Source: Spirochaetales bacterium
Lineage (GTDB): Bacteria > Spirochaetota > Spirochaetia > JC444 > Marispirochaetaceae
NCBI GenBank assembly: GCA_016935695.1
Contig: JAFGQL010000158.1
Coordinates: forward strand, 18,423 to 82,422
Direction: 5' to 3'
Length of the DNA: 64,000 nucleotides
This document shows positions 51,743 through 61,338 of this stretch, one piece after another. The translations under genes were made by a program, and so were the position numbers. Each line of letters starts with the position of its first letter. Positions within the stretch are counted from its first letter, which is position 1. The notes under the pieces were generated by a model, which was not told the origin of the DNA, searched no databases, and was given only the letters and a program-made list of their open reading frames with translations.

Positions 51743-52906
51743 ATGCCCAGGGTTATGTTTATTCTTTCTTTCCTCCTTTTTTGCCTGCCTGGCGTGTATG
51801 TGTCTTCCGCCGACTTTACCACCATGGGGAACATGGAAACTGGCATAAGTGCTGAACCTGACAGCATAGATGGTCATACAGCCGGATACTTTGACCACAG
51901 CCTTGCCTACCATGACGGCAAGTTTGTTCTGATACACAGTCTGGGCTACTTGCCTTCCTCGGAAACCTCCCAGGCTCAGCCGTTGGCTGACCTGGTTGGC
52001 TACCGGCTGTACCAGGCTTATTTTACCCTGTCCCTTACACAGGAACTCCTTTTCACCGCGGGTAAGTTCAGGCTGCCTCTTACAAGAAGCGTGTTTTTTG
52101 CGCCCCTGGACACCATAAACCCGGGTCTGGACGGTCTTGACACTGAAAGCCCACGGGGAGGTTTCTGGGGAGCCTCCGCAGGGTGGACTGTAAACATGGA
52201 TATCCTTACCGGTGTTTTTGTGGACTTAAGCGATACCCTCCGCGATTCTGATGGCGGCTCTTTACCGGGTGTGGGCGGGTATGTTTCCTGGTTTACCGGT
52301 AACCTGGATATTCTTGCATTAAGTGTATACAAACCCGGCGCGTACGGTCTTTCCGGACTGGCAGCATCCTTTCAGGCGCTGGATACCATCTGGTATGCGG
52401 AAGCCGGTATACAATGGCTGACTGATTACCGTTACCCCTCCGACGCTTCTTTCAGCAAGACGAGGGAAGACATTTATCTTCTTGAAGACGTCCCCTTTAC
52501 CCTGGTGGCAGGCGCACAGAAGATATTCTATTTTACAGCTTTCAGTTTTTCATTTGTGGCGGAATACAAGTTCACCGAAGCCGGCTACCGCAGAAATGAA
52601 GTAAAGAACACCTTGAGCCTTTTGGCTCAGGGAATCGAACCCGAAGGTGAACTGCCTGATTTCGGCAGACATCATTGCTTTGTCTCGATCGGTATGGAAA
52701 TGAGCGAGCTTCTCTCTTACCGCAGTTCTCTGGTCGTGAATCTGCAGGATACAAGTCTTCTGCAGCTTCACTCCCTTACATTTCTTTTTTTTACAGATAT
52801 AGACCTGAACGCTTCTGTCCAGCTCATGCATGGAGATCCTGACACTGAGTTCGGTCACACCGCATCTGATTACCGTCTCGATCTCAGCGCGGTATTTCAT
52901 TTTTAA
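51743..52906 (+). CDS. Predicted outer-membrane beta-barrel protein
   Basis: This 387-residue protein has a signal peptide (VMFILSFLLFCLPGVYVSS). The mature part consists of alternating beta strands (YQAYFTLSLTQELLFTAGKF, FSFSFVAEYKF, LNASVQLMHG) and ends in LDLSAVFHF, a terminal Phe typical of BAM-assembled barrels. It may be the outer-membrane partner of this export operon. ATG at 51743, 8 bp after AAGG, is chosen over GTG at 51737. Confidence 0.75.
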   Translation: MPRVMFILSFLLFCLPGVYVSSADFTTMGNMETGISAEPDSIDGHTAGYFDHSLAYHDGKFVLIHSLGYLPSSETSQAQPLADLVGYRLYQAYFTLSLTQELLFTAGKFRLPLTRSVFFAPLDTINPGLDGLDTESPRGGFWGASAGWTVNMDILTGVFVDLSDTLRDSDGGSLPGVGGYVSWFTGNLDILALSVYKPGAYGLSGLAASFQALDTIWYAEAGIQWLTDYRYPSDASFSKTREDIYLLEDVPFTLVAGAQKIFYFTAFSFSFVAEYKFTEAGYRRNEVKNTLSLLAQGIEPEGELPDFGRHHCFVSIGMEMSELLSYRSSLVVNLQDTSLLQLHSLTFLFFTDIDLNASVQLMHGDPDTEFGHTASDYRLDLSAVFHF

Positions 52907-52917
52907 GGAGGACCCCT

Positions 52918-53589
52918 ATGGCGTTAATCAAAATTACAGACTTACACAAACAATACCACCTGGGAAGAACCACCATCGCTGCCCTTAAAGGTATAAGCTT
53001 TGACATAGAGGCCGGTGATTTCATTACCATTCTCGGACCCTCGGGCTGCGGAAAGACCACCCTGCTGAACCTCATAGGCAGCATTGATGACCCGTCCTCC
53101 GGCAGCATCCTGTTTGAGGACCAGAATATCTGCGGCCTTTCTGATAACCGGAAATCAGAAATACGTTTAACGAAAATCGGTTTCATCTTCCAGTCATTCA
53201 ACCTGATTCCCGTTCTGAATGTCCGTGAAAATATAGAGTTTCCCATGATTCTGGCGAACGCTCCTCCCCGCACACGCACCGCCCGTATAGACGAACTGGT
53301 TGAAACGGTAGGGCTTAAGGATTTTGAACTGCACAAACCCGATGAACTGTCCGGCGGCCAGCGGCAGCGGGTGGCAATTGCACGGGCCCTGGTAAACAGA
53401 CCCAAACTGGTCATCGCAGATGAACCTACCGCGAATCTGGACAGCGTAACGGGCACCATGATCATAGAGGAAATGAAGGCCCTGAATGAACAGGAAAAGG
53501 TCACCTTTGTATTCTCTACCCATAATCAGGATGTCATGAAATATGCCAAACGCATAATACGTCTGAAAGACGGGGCTATCGTATCATGA
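52918..53589 (+). CDS. LolD/MacB-type ABC exporter ATPase
   Basis: This 223-residue ATPase has Walker A ILGPSGCGKTTLLNLIGS, Q-loop GFIFQSFNLIP, signature DELSGGQRQRVAIARAL, Walker B LVIADEPTANLDS and switch His STHNQ. Strong AAGGAGG precedes the ATG. It overlaps the first permease gene by 4 bp. LolD-type ATPases drive release of lipoproteins or MacB-type mechanotransmission. Confidence 0.95.
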   Translation: MALIKITDLHKQYHLGRTTIAALKGISFDIEAGDFITILGPSGCGKTTLLNLIGSIDDPSSGSILFEDQNICGLSDNRKSEIRLTKIGFIFQSFNLIPVLNVRENIEFPMILANAPPRTRTARIDELVETVGLKDFELHKPDELSGGQRQRVAIARALVNRPKLVIADEPTANLDSVTGTMIIEEMKALNEQEKVTFVFSTHNQDVMKYAKRIIRLKDGAIVS

Positions 53590-54797
53590 TATTCCTGAAA
53601 ATTGCGTTGTTGAATCTTCGTTCACATCCCAGAAGAACAGCCGTTATTATAACGGCAATAGCACTGGCTGTCGGCATTATGGAAACCGTTGCGGGAATGG
53701 TCGACGGCATGCGCAATAACTTTTTCACCAATATGCTCGAAGAAAGCGGCCACATACAGGTGATAGCTGCCGGTAAAGAAGACAGTCTGGACCCTTTCAG
53801 CATTGAGCACACCCTGGATGAATACACGGATATTATCGACACCGCGCGCTCTTTACCCGGGGTAGAAGACGCCAGTCCCTTTCTTACCTTTGGCGCACTT
53901 TTAATCACCGAAGAAAAAAACATTTTCATGGCAGGCAACGGTATCTCTTCTGCGTCCGGCTTTAATAAATCGCTGGACGAATCAATAGTAAAAGGTTCTC
54001 TGAACGGCATAGAGGACGGTGTCCTCATATCCAGAGAAACAGCCCGGCTCATGAAACTGGATTACGGTGACACAGTCATCATCCTGGTAGAAGACAGCGA
54101 GGGGGCCCCATACTATCTCTCGTTTCCTGTACGGGGTATTTATCAAACCAAGAGCAGCGACTTTGACAATATGAATCTGTTTATGTCAATCGAACAGGCC
54201 CAGGAACTTCTGTATCTGCCCGGCAGGGCATCCACCGTAAAACTGAAACTCACCGACAAGGATCTGGCCCAGACCGCGGCAGAGCACCTGGCCCAGGCCT
54301 ATGCCGGCATGCCGGTTGTCATAAAAACCTGGCGGCAAATTCACGGTAATTTCATGCTCCTGATCGACCTCTTTGATCTCTTCATCTATATCATGAACCT
54401 CTTTACTGTCATTGTAGCCGCTGCTGTTATTACGAATTCGGTTCTAATGAACATGTTTGACCGAGCAAGAGAGTTCGGTACCATGAGAGCCGTCGGGCTA
54501 AAGAAATCTGGACTTTTTGCTCTGATCACCACCGAAGGCCTATCCTTGGGATTCCTCGGCAGCCTTGCAGGCCTGGCTCTCGGCATACCTGTGGTATTGT
54601 ATTTTCAGGAATACGGTCTTGACTTCGGAGCAATTTCTGAATCATTCGGTATGGGTTCGGCGTTTTATTTCCATCTTACCGCCAAATACATAATCTTGAA
54701 TTTCGCATCGGGAATACTGATAGCCCTTGCCGGGGCAGCCTATGCAGCGTGGGTAATAATCAGAAAATCAGTGATTGACACCTTGAGCTGGCGATAG
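53586..54797 (+). CDS. FtsX-family ABC permease (LolC/LolE or MacB type), copy 1
   Basis: This 403-residue protein has one N-terminal membrane helix (TAVIITAIALAVGIMETVAG), a periplasmic MacB-like domain of about 220 residues, and three C-terminal membrane helices (MNLFTVIVAAAVITNSVLMN, LSLGFLGSLAGLALGIPVVL, FASGILIALAGAAYAAWVII). The REFGTMRAVGLKKS motif between helices is the family FtsX signature. Pairs with copy 2 downstream. Confidence 0.92.
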   Translation: MIFLKIALLNLRSHPRRTAVIITAIALAVGIMETVAGMVDGMRNNFFTNMLEESGHIQVIAAGKEDSLDPFSIEHTLDEYTDIIDTARSLPGVEDASPFLTFGALLITEEKNIFMAGNGISSASGFNKSLDESIVKGSLNGIEDGVLISRETARLMKLDYGDTVIILVEDSEGAPYYLSFPVRGIYQTKSSDFDNMNLFMSIEQAQELLYLPGRASTVKLKLTDKDLAQTAAEHLAQAYAGMPVVIKTWRQIHGNFMLLIDLFDLFIYIMNLFTVIVAAAVITNSVLMNMFDRAREFGTMRAVGLKKSGLFALITTEGLSLGFLGSLAGLALGIPVVLYFQEYGLDFGAISESFGMGSAFYFHLTAKYIILNFASGILIALAGAAYAAWVIIRKSVIDTLSWR

Positions 54798-54841
54798 CCT
54801 CATAAGTTGGAAATCCTGGTACATCGTATAAGGAGGACACC

Positions 54842-56077
54842 GTGAAATTATTCAAAGCCGGCATGAAAAACATCCTCAGAAACAGACGCAGAACAAGCCT
54901 GAATGTAATCTCCCTTGCCCTTGGCATATTCATGATGGTTTTTGGATTGAGCTGGGGTCAGGGTTATCATTCGTACGTGTACACAGCCATGAGGAATTTC
55001 GAAGCAGGCGATGCCCAGATTCTCAACCGGAATTACCTGAAAGAAGAGCGCCGGCTTCCTCTGGACTTGGCCGTATCTGATACCCGCCGTGTTGTAAAAA
55101 GCCTTACGGACACTAACATTGTAAAAACCGCGAGTCCGCGTATAGATTTCTCTGTAAAGGTATCCAATAGAATGGAAAGTACCAGACTGCTGGGACGGGG
55201 AGTCTCACAGGCAGAAGGTGAGGTAACTGTCATCCGGAACCAGATAACGGAGGGCAGATTTTTCACTGATACCGACAGGGGTGTCCTTTTGGGTGAAGAT
55301 CTTGCCCGTCGGATGAAGCTGAATATTGGCGATACCCTCTATCTTACCGCCATTGACCGCCACGGAACGGAAAACTTCATGAGCCTTAAACTGACGGGAA
55401 TATTTAAATTCGGATTTCCCCCCATCGACCGGCAGGTAATATTCGTAGACATCGAGTCTGCACGATCGCTTTTGGATATGCGCGCTTCATCTACCAGGAT
55501 TGTCGTTCGTTTTACCGAAGGAACCAGTATTACCGAAGGCCTTGAAATTCTCAATGAAAAATTAGCTAACACAGAACTTACCGCCTATTCCTGGGAACGC
55601 TTTGCCCAGGAAACTGTGTCCGCCGTACAGAGCGACATGGGATCTTTTTACGTGTTCATCCTCATTTTGTATATGATGATCATCATTGGTATGTATAACT
55701 CTATGTCAATGACGGTCCGGGAACGCACTGGAGAAATAGGAACCATGCGCGCTATCGGTGCCCGGCGTTCGGATATCATTGTTTTACTGCTTTTTGAGTC
55801 CATCGCCATATCCTGTATTGCCATTATTGCGGGATACCTGCTTGCCGCTCCTTTCATGTATTATTTGACAAACATCGGCATAGATATCTCCTCATCCCTG
55901 CCAGACTCTGTGCCTGTCCCTTTTGGGGAACGCTTTTACGCGGACATAGAGCCCCTCCAGTTTTTATTGGCATTTGCCATCGGTATAGCGTCGGGAATAA
56001 CAGGCACCCTCATACCGGCCGTCAGGGCCTCACGGCTTTCCATTACCGATTCCCTTGGGGCAAAAAAGCACGGATAA
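54842..56077 (+). CDS. FtsX-family ABC permease, copy 2
   Basis: This 411-residue paralogue of the upstream permease has the same layout: N-terminal helix, periplasmic domain (DAQILNRNYLKEERRLPLD, GEDLARRMKLNIGDTLYL), GEIGTMRAIGARRSDIIVL motif, and C-terminal helices (ESIAISCIAIIAGYLLAAPF, FLLAFAIGIASGITGTLIP). GTG start after AAGGAGG. With copy 1 and the LolD-like ATPase it forms a heterodimeric LolCE-type exporter. Confidence 0.92.
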   Translation: MKLFKAGMKNILRNRRRTSLNVISLALGIFMMVFGLSWGQGYHSYVYTAMRNFEAGDAQILNRNYLKEERRLPLDLAVSDTRRVVKSLTDTNIVKTASPRIDFSVKVSNRMESTRLLGRGVSQAEGEVTVIRNQITEGRFFTDTDRGVLLGEDLARRMKLNIGDTLYLTAIDRHGTENFMSLKLTGIFKFGFPPIDRQVIFVDIESARSLLDMRASSTRIVVRFTEGTSITEGLEILNEKLANTELTAYSWERFAQETVSAVQSDMGSFYVFILILYMMIIIGMYNSMSMTVRERTGEIGTMRAIGARRSDIIVLLLFESIAISCIAIIAGYLLAAPFMYYLTNIGIDISSSLPDSVPVPFGERFYADIEPLQFLLAFAIGIASGITGTLIPAVRASRLSITDSLGAKKHG

Positions 56078-56109
56078 CCCTCTATGTGGTAAAAAGCCTA
56101 AGAAAAATG

Positions 56110-57087
56110 TCAGTACCGGGTGACCATGTGCCCGGGATCAATCCGGCTTATAAATGATTGAACTTCTGTAAGCGCTGGGATGGAGGATGACCCACCTTGC
56201 TTTTTACAGGACAGTCCAGCCGCTGCATTTGCGTACACCAGCGCCTGGACAAAAGACAGGCCCTGGCCTGTGCAATAGGTAAAAGCGCCGTGAAAAATAT
56301 CCCCGGCTCCGGTAGTATCAACAGCCTCTATATCCAACCCGCGAACATGGCCATAGCCGTCCTCCGGGCCGTAAAACCAGGCACCCTGTGCGCCCCTTGT
56401 AATCACCACATGCTGCTGCTTTCCTCCCCCGAGTATATCCAGGGCATTTACCATTTCCTGTCGGTTCACGGTATTCCCGAAAGCCATACCGGCAACCGAT
56501 TCGGCGTAAGTTTCGCTTGCCGCCACATAATCAACCAAAGGATGCAGCTTCTTTGTGCCGGCATGGAGACTCCCTGCATCCAGAACAGAAGGGACACCCG
56601 GATGTTCAGAAATAAATTTCTCTGCCGCCATGGCGCAGTGGCCGTCACACAGTATTGCCAGCCACTGTCTGTCATAAGGAAATGATCCTTCATACAGATC
56701 ATCAAGAAGGCGGTGATTTACAATTGTACGCATGCCATTGTCCGTGCGCGAAAGAATGCAGGAAACCGGTGTGGGGTAATCCTCTTTTTGGCTGATATAA
56801 TCACAGACAACACCGGATTTTTTAAGCTGCTCAAGGGCAAAGTCGCCGAACATATCCCGGCCGATTACGGTACCAAGGACGCTTAAACCTTTGCCGCCCC
56901 ACAGTGCCATGAGAATGGACGCGTTTGTTGCCGGGCCGCCAATTTCACAGATCCTGGAGGCTGACCGGTATTTGCGGTTTTCTTCAATTGGACCGTCCAC
57001 CGCCATGTTTATATCCACAGCGCAATGACCTATTGCCAGGTATTTTCTACATAAATGTAATGAATTTCCGCTGATTTGTTCTGTCAT
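56110..57087 (-). CDS. PfkB-family carbohydrate kinase
   Basis: This is a 325-residue ribokinase-like enzyme. Signatures: ICEIGGPATNASILMALWGG near residue 50, VITRGAQGAWFYG, and the C-terminal DTTGAGDIFHGAFTY with the catalytic Asp in GAGD. It phosphorylates a sugar or nucleoside at the expense of ATP; the specific substrate cannot be read. It is divergent from the liv genes and has no neighbour that suggests a pathway. The ribosome-binding site is weak (GGAAAA). Confidence 0.9.
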   Translation of the reverse strand: MTEQISGNSLHLCRKYLAIGHCAVDINMAVDGPIEENRKYRSASRICEIGGPATNASILMALWGGKGLSVLGTVIGRDMFGDFALEQLKKSGVVCDYISQKEDYPTPVSCILSRTDNGMRTIVNHRLLDDLYEGSFPYDRQWLAILCDGHCAMAAEKFISEHPGVPSVLDAGSLHAGTKKLHPLVDYVAASETYAESVAGMAFGNTVNRQEMVNALDILGGGKQQHVVITRGAQGAWFYGPEDGYGHVRGLDIEAVDTTGAGDIFHGAFTYCTGQGLSFVQALVYANAAAGLSCKKQGGSSSIPALTEVQSFISRIDPGHMVTRY

Positions 57088-57178
57088 AGATTTTTCCGGC
57101 GATTATTCTTGATTAATTGCACGTCTGACATCATTATATATTGAATTGACTATTTTTACACTGAAAAAGGAGTGTGAC

Positions 57179-58297
57179 ATGAAAAAGATCCTGTTTGTAT
57201 GCAGTCTTGTACTGCTGGTGTCGGTATTTTTCGTAGGATGCCAGAAAGACACGGGTGTGATCAAAATTGGTGTAGCCGGGCCACATACCGGCGACCTAGC
57301 TTCCTACGGTATCCCTACGGTAAAAGCTGCCGAACTGGTGGTTGCCGACTGGAATGCCAACGGCGGCGTACTGGGCAAGAAAATTGAGCTCGTTGTTGAG
57401 GACGATGTCTGCGACCCTAAAGTTGCTCCCGACGTGGCAACTAAATTAATCGGCGAAGGTGTTGTCGGCATCGTCGGCCATATCTGTTCCGGTGCCACCG
57501 AAGCCGCATTGGGAATTTATCTGGATTCGAGCATTCCCGTTATATCCCCGTCAGCAACCAATCCGCCCCTTACAAAAAGCGGAGCCTACCCCAACTTTTT
57601 CCGAACCATTGCCCCGGATGACGCCCAGGCGATCCTGGAAGTCGACTTTGTCCTGAACACCCTCGGGAAAACCCGTATAGCGGTACTTCATGACAAACAG
57701 TCCTACGGAAAAGGCCTGGCTGAATTTGCAAAGAGTTTCATTGAACAATCGTCAAACGGCGAGGTGGTCCTTTTTGAAGGAATCCAGGCAGACGCGGTCG
57801 ACTACTCAGCAGTTATCAACAAGGTTGAGAACGCCGGCGCCGATGCTATTATCTACGGCGGCTACCACCCCGAAGCTTCAAAACTCGTCAGCCAGATCAA
57901 GGAAAAAGGCATCAACATAGCCTTCATTTCCGATGACGGCGTAAAAGACGATACCTTTATCGAAGTCGCCGGCTCCGCGGCTGAAGGCGTATACGCGTCC
58001 GGTCCCAACGACACTACCCAGGACCCCATCGCGGTAAAAGCCAGAGAAAACCATGTGGCAAAATACTCGGAAGAACCCGGTGCCTTCTTTTATAATGCCT
58101 ACGCAGCTACCCAGGCTTTGCTCACTGCCATTGCCAATGCTGAATCTACCGACTATGAAGCGATAACCTCAGCTCTTACATCCAACTACGTGGACACGAC
58201 CCTTGGCAGCATCAGTTTCGATGAAAACGGTGACGCCATTGGTGTAGGCTTTTCCATGTTCCAGGTGCAAAACGGTGTATATGTAGAAATTAAATAA
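57179..58297 (+). CDS. livJ: Branched-chain amino-acid binding lipoprotein (LivJ/LivK-type)
   Basis: This 372-residue periplasmic-binding lipoprotein has signal FVCSLVLLVSVFFVGC with the lipobox Cys at residue 21. The mature Leu/Ile/Val-binding fold shows IGVAGPHTGDLASYGIP, LVVEDDVCDPKVAPDVA, GIVGHICSGATEAALGIYL and FRTIAPDDAQAI. GGAG lies 7 bp before ATG 57179. It is the first gene of the liv importer. Ligand preference within branched-chain or related amino acids is not decided by sequence. Confidence 0.95.
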   Translation: MKKILFVCSLVLLVSVFFVGCQKDTGVIKIGVAGPHTGDLASYGIPTVKAAELVVADWNANGGVLGKKIELVVEDDVCDPKVAPDVATKLIGEGVVGIVGHICSGATEAALGIYLDSSIPVISPSATNPPLTKSGAYPNFFRTIAPDDAQAILEVDFVLNTLGKTRIAVLHDKQSYGKGLAEFAKSFIEQSSNGEVVLFEGIQADAVDYSAVINKVENAGADAIIYGGYHPEASKLVSQIKEKGINIAFISDDGVKDDTFIEVAGSAAEGVYASGPNDTTQDPIAVKARENHVAKYSEEPGAFFYNAYAATQALLTAIANAESTDYEAITSALTSNYVDTTLGSISFDENGDAIGVGFSMFQVQNGVYVEIK

Positions 58298-58299
58298 AC

Positions 58300-58350
58300 C
58301 GGCGTACACCGGTATTGTGTTTTCAACCCATGCCCGGTACAATACCGGGC
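58300..58350 (+). promoter_or_regulatory. Alternative hairpins between livJ and livH
   Basis: CCGGTATTGT (58309-58318) can pair with ACAATACCGG (58339-58348), a perfect 10-bp stem. The right half can instead form GCCCGGT (58332-58338) / ACCGGGC (58344-58350) with a 5-nt loop, followed by a T-poor tail (CTTTGGGTTTT). The first arm can also pair with ACCGG at 58298. The structures compete and may stabilise livJ mRNA or reduce transcription into the membrane genes. Confidence 0.5.
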
Positions 58351-58403
58351 TTTGGGTTTTATTGACTCTTTCGAGAAATTACCAACATCGGATGTGAACT
58401 GAT

Positions 58404-59312
58404 ATGAATGTACAGTATCTTCTTAATCTGTTAATGAGCGGACTGACCAAGGGGAGCATTTACGCCCTCATAGCTCTTGGCTACACAATGGTTTACGGGA
58501 TCATTAAACTCATTAATTTTGCCCATGGTGAAATATACATGATCGGCGCGTTTACCGCCCTGATATTCGCAAGCCTCCTTCATTATATGGGTGTCAACAT
58601 GATTCTCATCCTTGTCATATCCATGGCGTTCGCGGTTGTTTTTGCTTCCGGTTACGGGATCATCATGGAGAAGATAGCCTACAAGCCTCTCCGTGACGCA
58701 CCCAGGCTTTCAGCACTTATCAGCGCAATCGGCATGTCGCTGTTTCTGCAAAATTACGTGCTCATCATTCAGACCGAACGCTTCCTGCCCTTCCCGCGGC
58801 TCATTCCCGATTTTCCCTTCCTGGCTCCCATACAGAGTTTCATAAGTTCCCGCCAGATAGTTATTCTCGCAGTCACCCTTGTGGTCATGGTTTTTCTTTC
58901 CATACTCATAAAGTTCACCAAAATCGGCAAAGCCATGAGGGCAACCAGCCAGGATAAGACAATGTCACTTCTTGTCGGCATCAATGTGAACAAAGTAGTG
59001 TCGGTCACCTTCCTTATCGGATCTGCCACAGCCGCCATCGGCGGCGTCCTGATCGCGACCTACATGGGTCAGATCAATTATAAAATAGGATTTCTTGCCG
59101 GTATAAAGGCATTTGTAGCCGCGGTCCTCGGGGGCATCGGAAGTATACCCGGAGCGGTACTCGGCAGCTTCATTCTGGGGCTGACCGAAAGCCTTGGAAC
59201 CGGATATATCTCCAGTGACTATGAGGATGTGTTCGCCTTTTTATTCCTTATTCTCATTTTGACATTCCGGCCGTCGGGCATACTCGGCAAACCGGAAACC
59301 CAGAAGGTGTGA
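58404..59312 (+). CDS. livH: Branched-chain amino-acid ABC permease LivH
   Basis: This 302-residue inner-membrane protein has about eight membrane segments. LivH features: GLTKGSIYALIALGYTMVYG, IKLINFAHGEIYMIGAF, KAMRATSQDKTMSLLVGINV (EAA-like loop) and LGGIGSIPGAVLGSFILG. It forms the channel with LivM. Confidence 0.95.
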   Translation: MNVQYLLNLLMSGLTKGSIYALIALGYTMVYGIIKLINFAHGEIYMIGAFTALIFASLLHYMGVNMILILVISMAFAVVFASGYGIIMEKIAYKPLRDAPRLSALISAIGMSLFLQNYVLIIQTERFLPFPRLIPDFPFLAPIQSFISSRQIVILAVTLVVMVFLSILIKFTKIGKAMRATSQDKTMSLLVGINVNKVVSVTFLIGSATAAIGGVLIATYMGQINYKIGFLAGIKAFVAAVLGGIGSIPGAVLGSFILGLTESLGTGYISSDYEDVFAFLFLILILTFRPSGILGKPETQKV

Positions 59313-59315
59313 GCC

Positions 59316-60548
59316 ATGAAACCCTTGAACAAAGACCTTTTCAACATGAAGCGCCTGAAAGTATCTCTTGCAATGGCTTTCTGGCTTTCTGTTGTAACCT
59401 TCCCCATAATGGTAATAAAGATCAACACCATAAATGATACAGTGATCTGGCGCTGGGGGAATCTCGCGCTCATTGTAATCCTGGGACTTTTCGGCTCCTA
59501 TATCTGGAATTACGCCCTCGACAGAATGAAGGAACGTAAAGGCGAAAGCAACAGATTAAAGGAAACACTATCAGGGCTGTACCAACGCCTGAGAAGCAAC
59601 CCAAAAGTAAAGAAACCGGTCCTGGCAGCAGTGGTTTTGGTAATCGCGGCATTTCCGTTTATCACTTCCATGTACAGTACAAGTATCCTTACAACTGCAT
59701 TAATTTATGTAGTTCTTGGTCTCGGGTTGAATATCATCATTGGTCTTGGCGGCCTTCTGCATCTTGGATACGCCGCGTTCTTTGCAGTCGGCGCCTATAC
59801 CTATGCCCTCTTGTACCAGTACTTTCAGATTGACTTCTGGATTGCCCTTCCCTTAGGCGGACTTTTTGCCTTCCTTTTCGGCCTCCTGGTGGGCATTCCG
59901 GTCCTGCGCCTTCGTGGGGATTATCTTGCCATAGTTACCCTTGCTTTCGGAGAAATACTGCGGATCATATTGAACAACTGGGGACCTGTTACCGGCGGGC
60001 CCGACGGTATATCCAGAATTCCCCGCCCCTCCTTTTTCGGCATAGACCTAAAACTCCAGGGCTCGATAAACCTGACGTATTACATCATGGTACTAATGGT
60101 TGTCATCACCATCATTGTGGTACGCCGCCTGGAGGATTCCCGCATCGGCAGGGCTTTGGAAGCCATGAAGGAAGATGAAGTTGCCGCCGAGGCAATGGGC
60201 ATAGATATAATGAAATCAAAACTGACCGCTTTTGCCCTGGGCTCCATGTGGGCAGGGTTCGCCGGTGTCGTCATGGCGGCAAAAACAACAAAGGTCACTC
60301 CGGATTCGTTCGGCCTGATGGAATCGGTCATTGTTCTTTGTATTGTCGTGCTGGGCGGCATGGGGTCCATCCCCGGCATACTTCTCGGCGCTTTTATCTT
60401 CAAGATAGTTATGGAGTATTTCCGGGTATTCGCAATGTACCGTATGCTTATCTTCGGCGCGGTTTTGGTAATCATGATGGTGTTCAAACCCGACGGCCTC
60501 ATACCAAAAATTCGCAGGAAATACACGGTCGAAAAGGAAGGAGCGTAA
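59316..60548 (+). CDS. livM: Branched-chain amino-acid ABC permease LivM
   Basis: This 410-residue permease has an extra N-terminal part of about 95 residues with two membrane segments. The conserved core follows: YVVLGLGLNIIIGLGGLLHL and GYAAFFAVGAYTYALL, LRLRGDYLAIVTLAFGEI, NNWGPVTGGPDGI, EAMKEDEVAAEAMGIDI and LGGMGSIPGILLGAFIF. It lies 3 bp after livH and is the LivH partner. Confidence 0.95.
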   Translation: MKPLNKDLFNMKRLKVSLAMAFWLSVVTFPIMVIKINTINDTVIWRWGNLALIVILGLFGSYIWNYALDRMKERKGESNRLKETLSGLYQRLRSNPKVKKPVLAAVVLVIAAFPFITSMYSTSILTTALIYVVLGLGLNIIIGLGGLLHLGYAAFFAVGAYTYALLYQYFQIDFWIALPLGGLFAFLFGLLVGIPVLRLRGDYLAIVTLAFGEILRIILNNWGPVTGGPDGISRIPRPSFFGIDLKLQGSINLTYYIMVLMVVITIIVVRRLEDSRIGRALEAMKEDEVAAEAMGIDIMKSKLTAFALGSMWAGFAGVVMAAKTTKVTPDSFGLMESVIVLCIVVLGGMGSIPGILLGAFIFKIVMEYFRVFAMYRMLIFGAVLVIMMVFKPDGLIPKIRRKYTVEKEGA

Positions 60549-60549
60549 C

Positions 60550-61338
60550 ATGGCTGCCGTACTGGATGTACAGAATCTCACCATGGATTTCGGCGGTCTG
60601 CGTGCCGTCAACGATGTGTCCTTGTCTGTCCAGGAAGGACAGATTGTCTCCCTCATCGGTCCTAACGGTGCCGGAAAAACCACCTTTTTCAACTGCGTGA
60701 CAGGTGTGTATAATCCTACCAGGGGCGCTATTCACATCTGCCCCCCCGGTAAAAAACAACAGAAAATCAACGGAATGAAACCGAACAGGATTACCGAACG
60801 CGGTCTGGGCAGGACATTCCAGAATATACGTCTGTTTCAGAACATGACTGTGTTAGAAAACGTTATGATCGGACGTCATTCACGTCTGAACGCAGGTATC
60901 CTGGGCGCTATTCTCCGCGGTCCTTCCACAAAGAAAGAAGAATACCAGGTTAAGGAAGACAGTTACCGCATTCTAGAAAAAATCGGACTTACCGTATTTG
61001 CCAACGAACTGGCAAAAAATCTCCCTTACGGGGCACAGCGTCGCCTGGAAATCGCCCGGGCCCTGGCAACAGATCCCTTTCTTCTCCTTCTCGATGAGCC
61101 TGCCGCGGGAATGAATCCCCAGGAAACTCAGGATCTCATCAGGCTCATTCTTACCCTTCGCGACACAGAACAGCTTACCGTTTTTTTGATTGAGCATGAC
61201 ATGAGCCTGGTCATGAGCCTCTCTGAAAACATATTTGTTGTCGATTACGGGAGTCTTATTGCTCAGGGATCCCCCGATGAAATAAAGCAAAACCAAAGGG
61301 TGATCAAAGCCTATTTAGGAGAAGTAGTCGATGCTTAA
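60550..61338 (+). CDS. livG: Branched-chain amino-acid ABC ATPase LivG
   Basis: This 262-residue ATPase has Walker A LIGPNGAGKTTFFNCVTG, Q-loop ERGLGRTFQNIRLFQN, LivG-type signature LPYGAQRRLEIARALAT, Walker B LLLLDEPAAGMNP and switch His LIEHDMSLVM. GAAGGAG precedes the ATG. It overlaps livF by 8 bp. Confidence 0.96.
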   Translation: MAAVLDVQNLTMDFGGLRAVNDVSLSVQEGQIVSLIGPNGAGKTTFFNCVTGVYNPTRGAIHICPPGKKQQKINGMKPNRITERGLGRTFQNIRLFQNMTVLENVMIGRHSRLNAGILGAILRGPSTKKEEYQVKEDSYRILEKIGLTVFANELAKNLPYGAQRRLEIARALATDPFLLLLDEPAAGMNPQETQDLIRLILTLRDTEQLTVFLIEHDMSLVMSLSENIFVVDYGSLIAQGSPDEIKQNQRVIKAYLGEVVDA

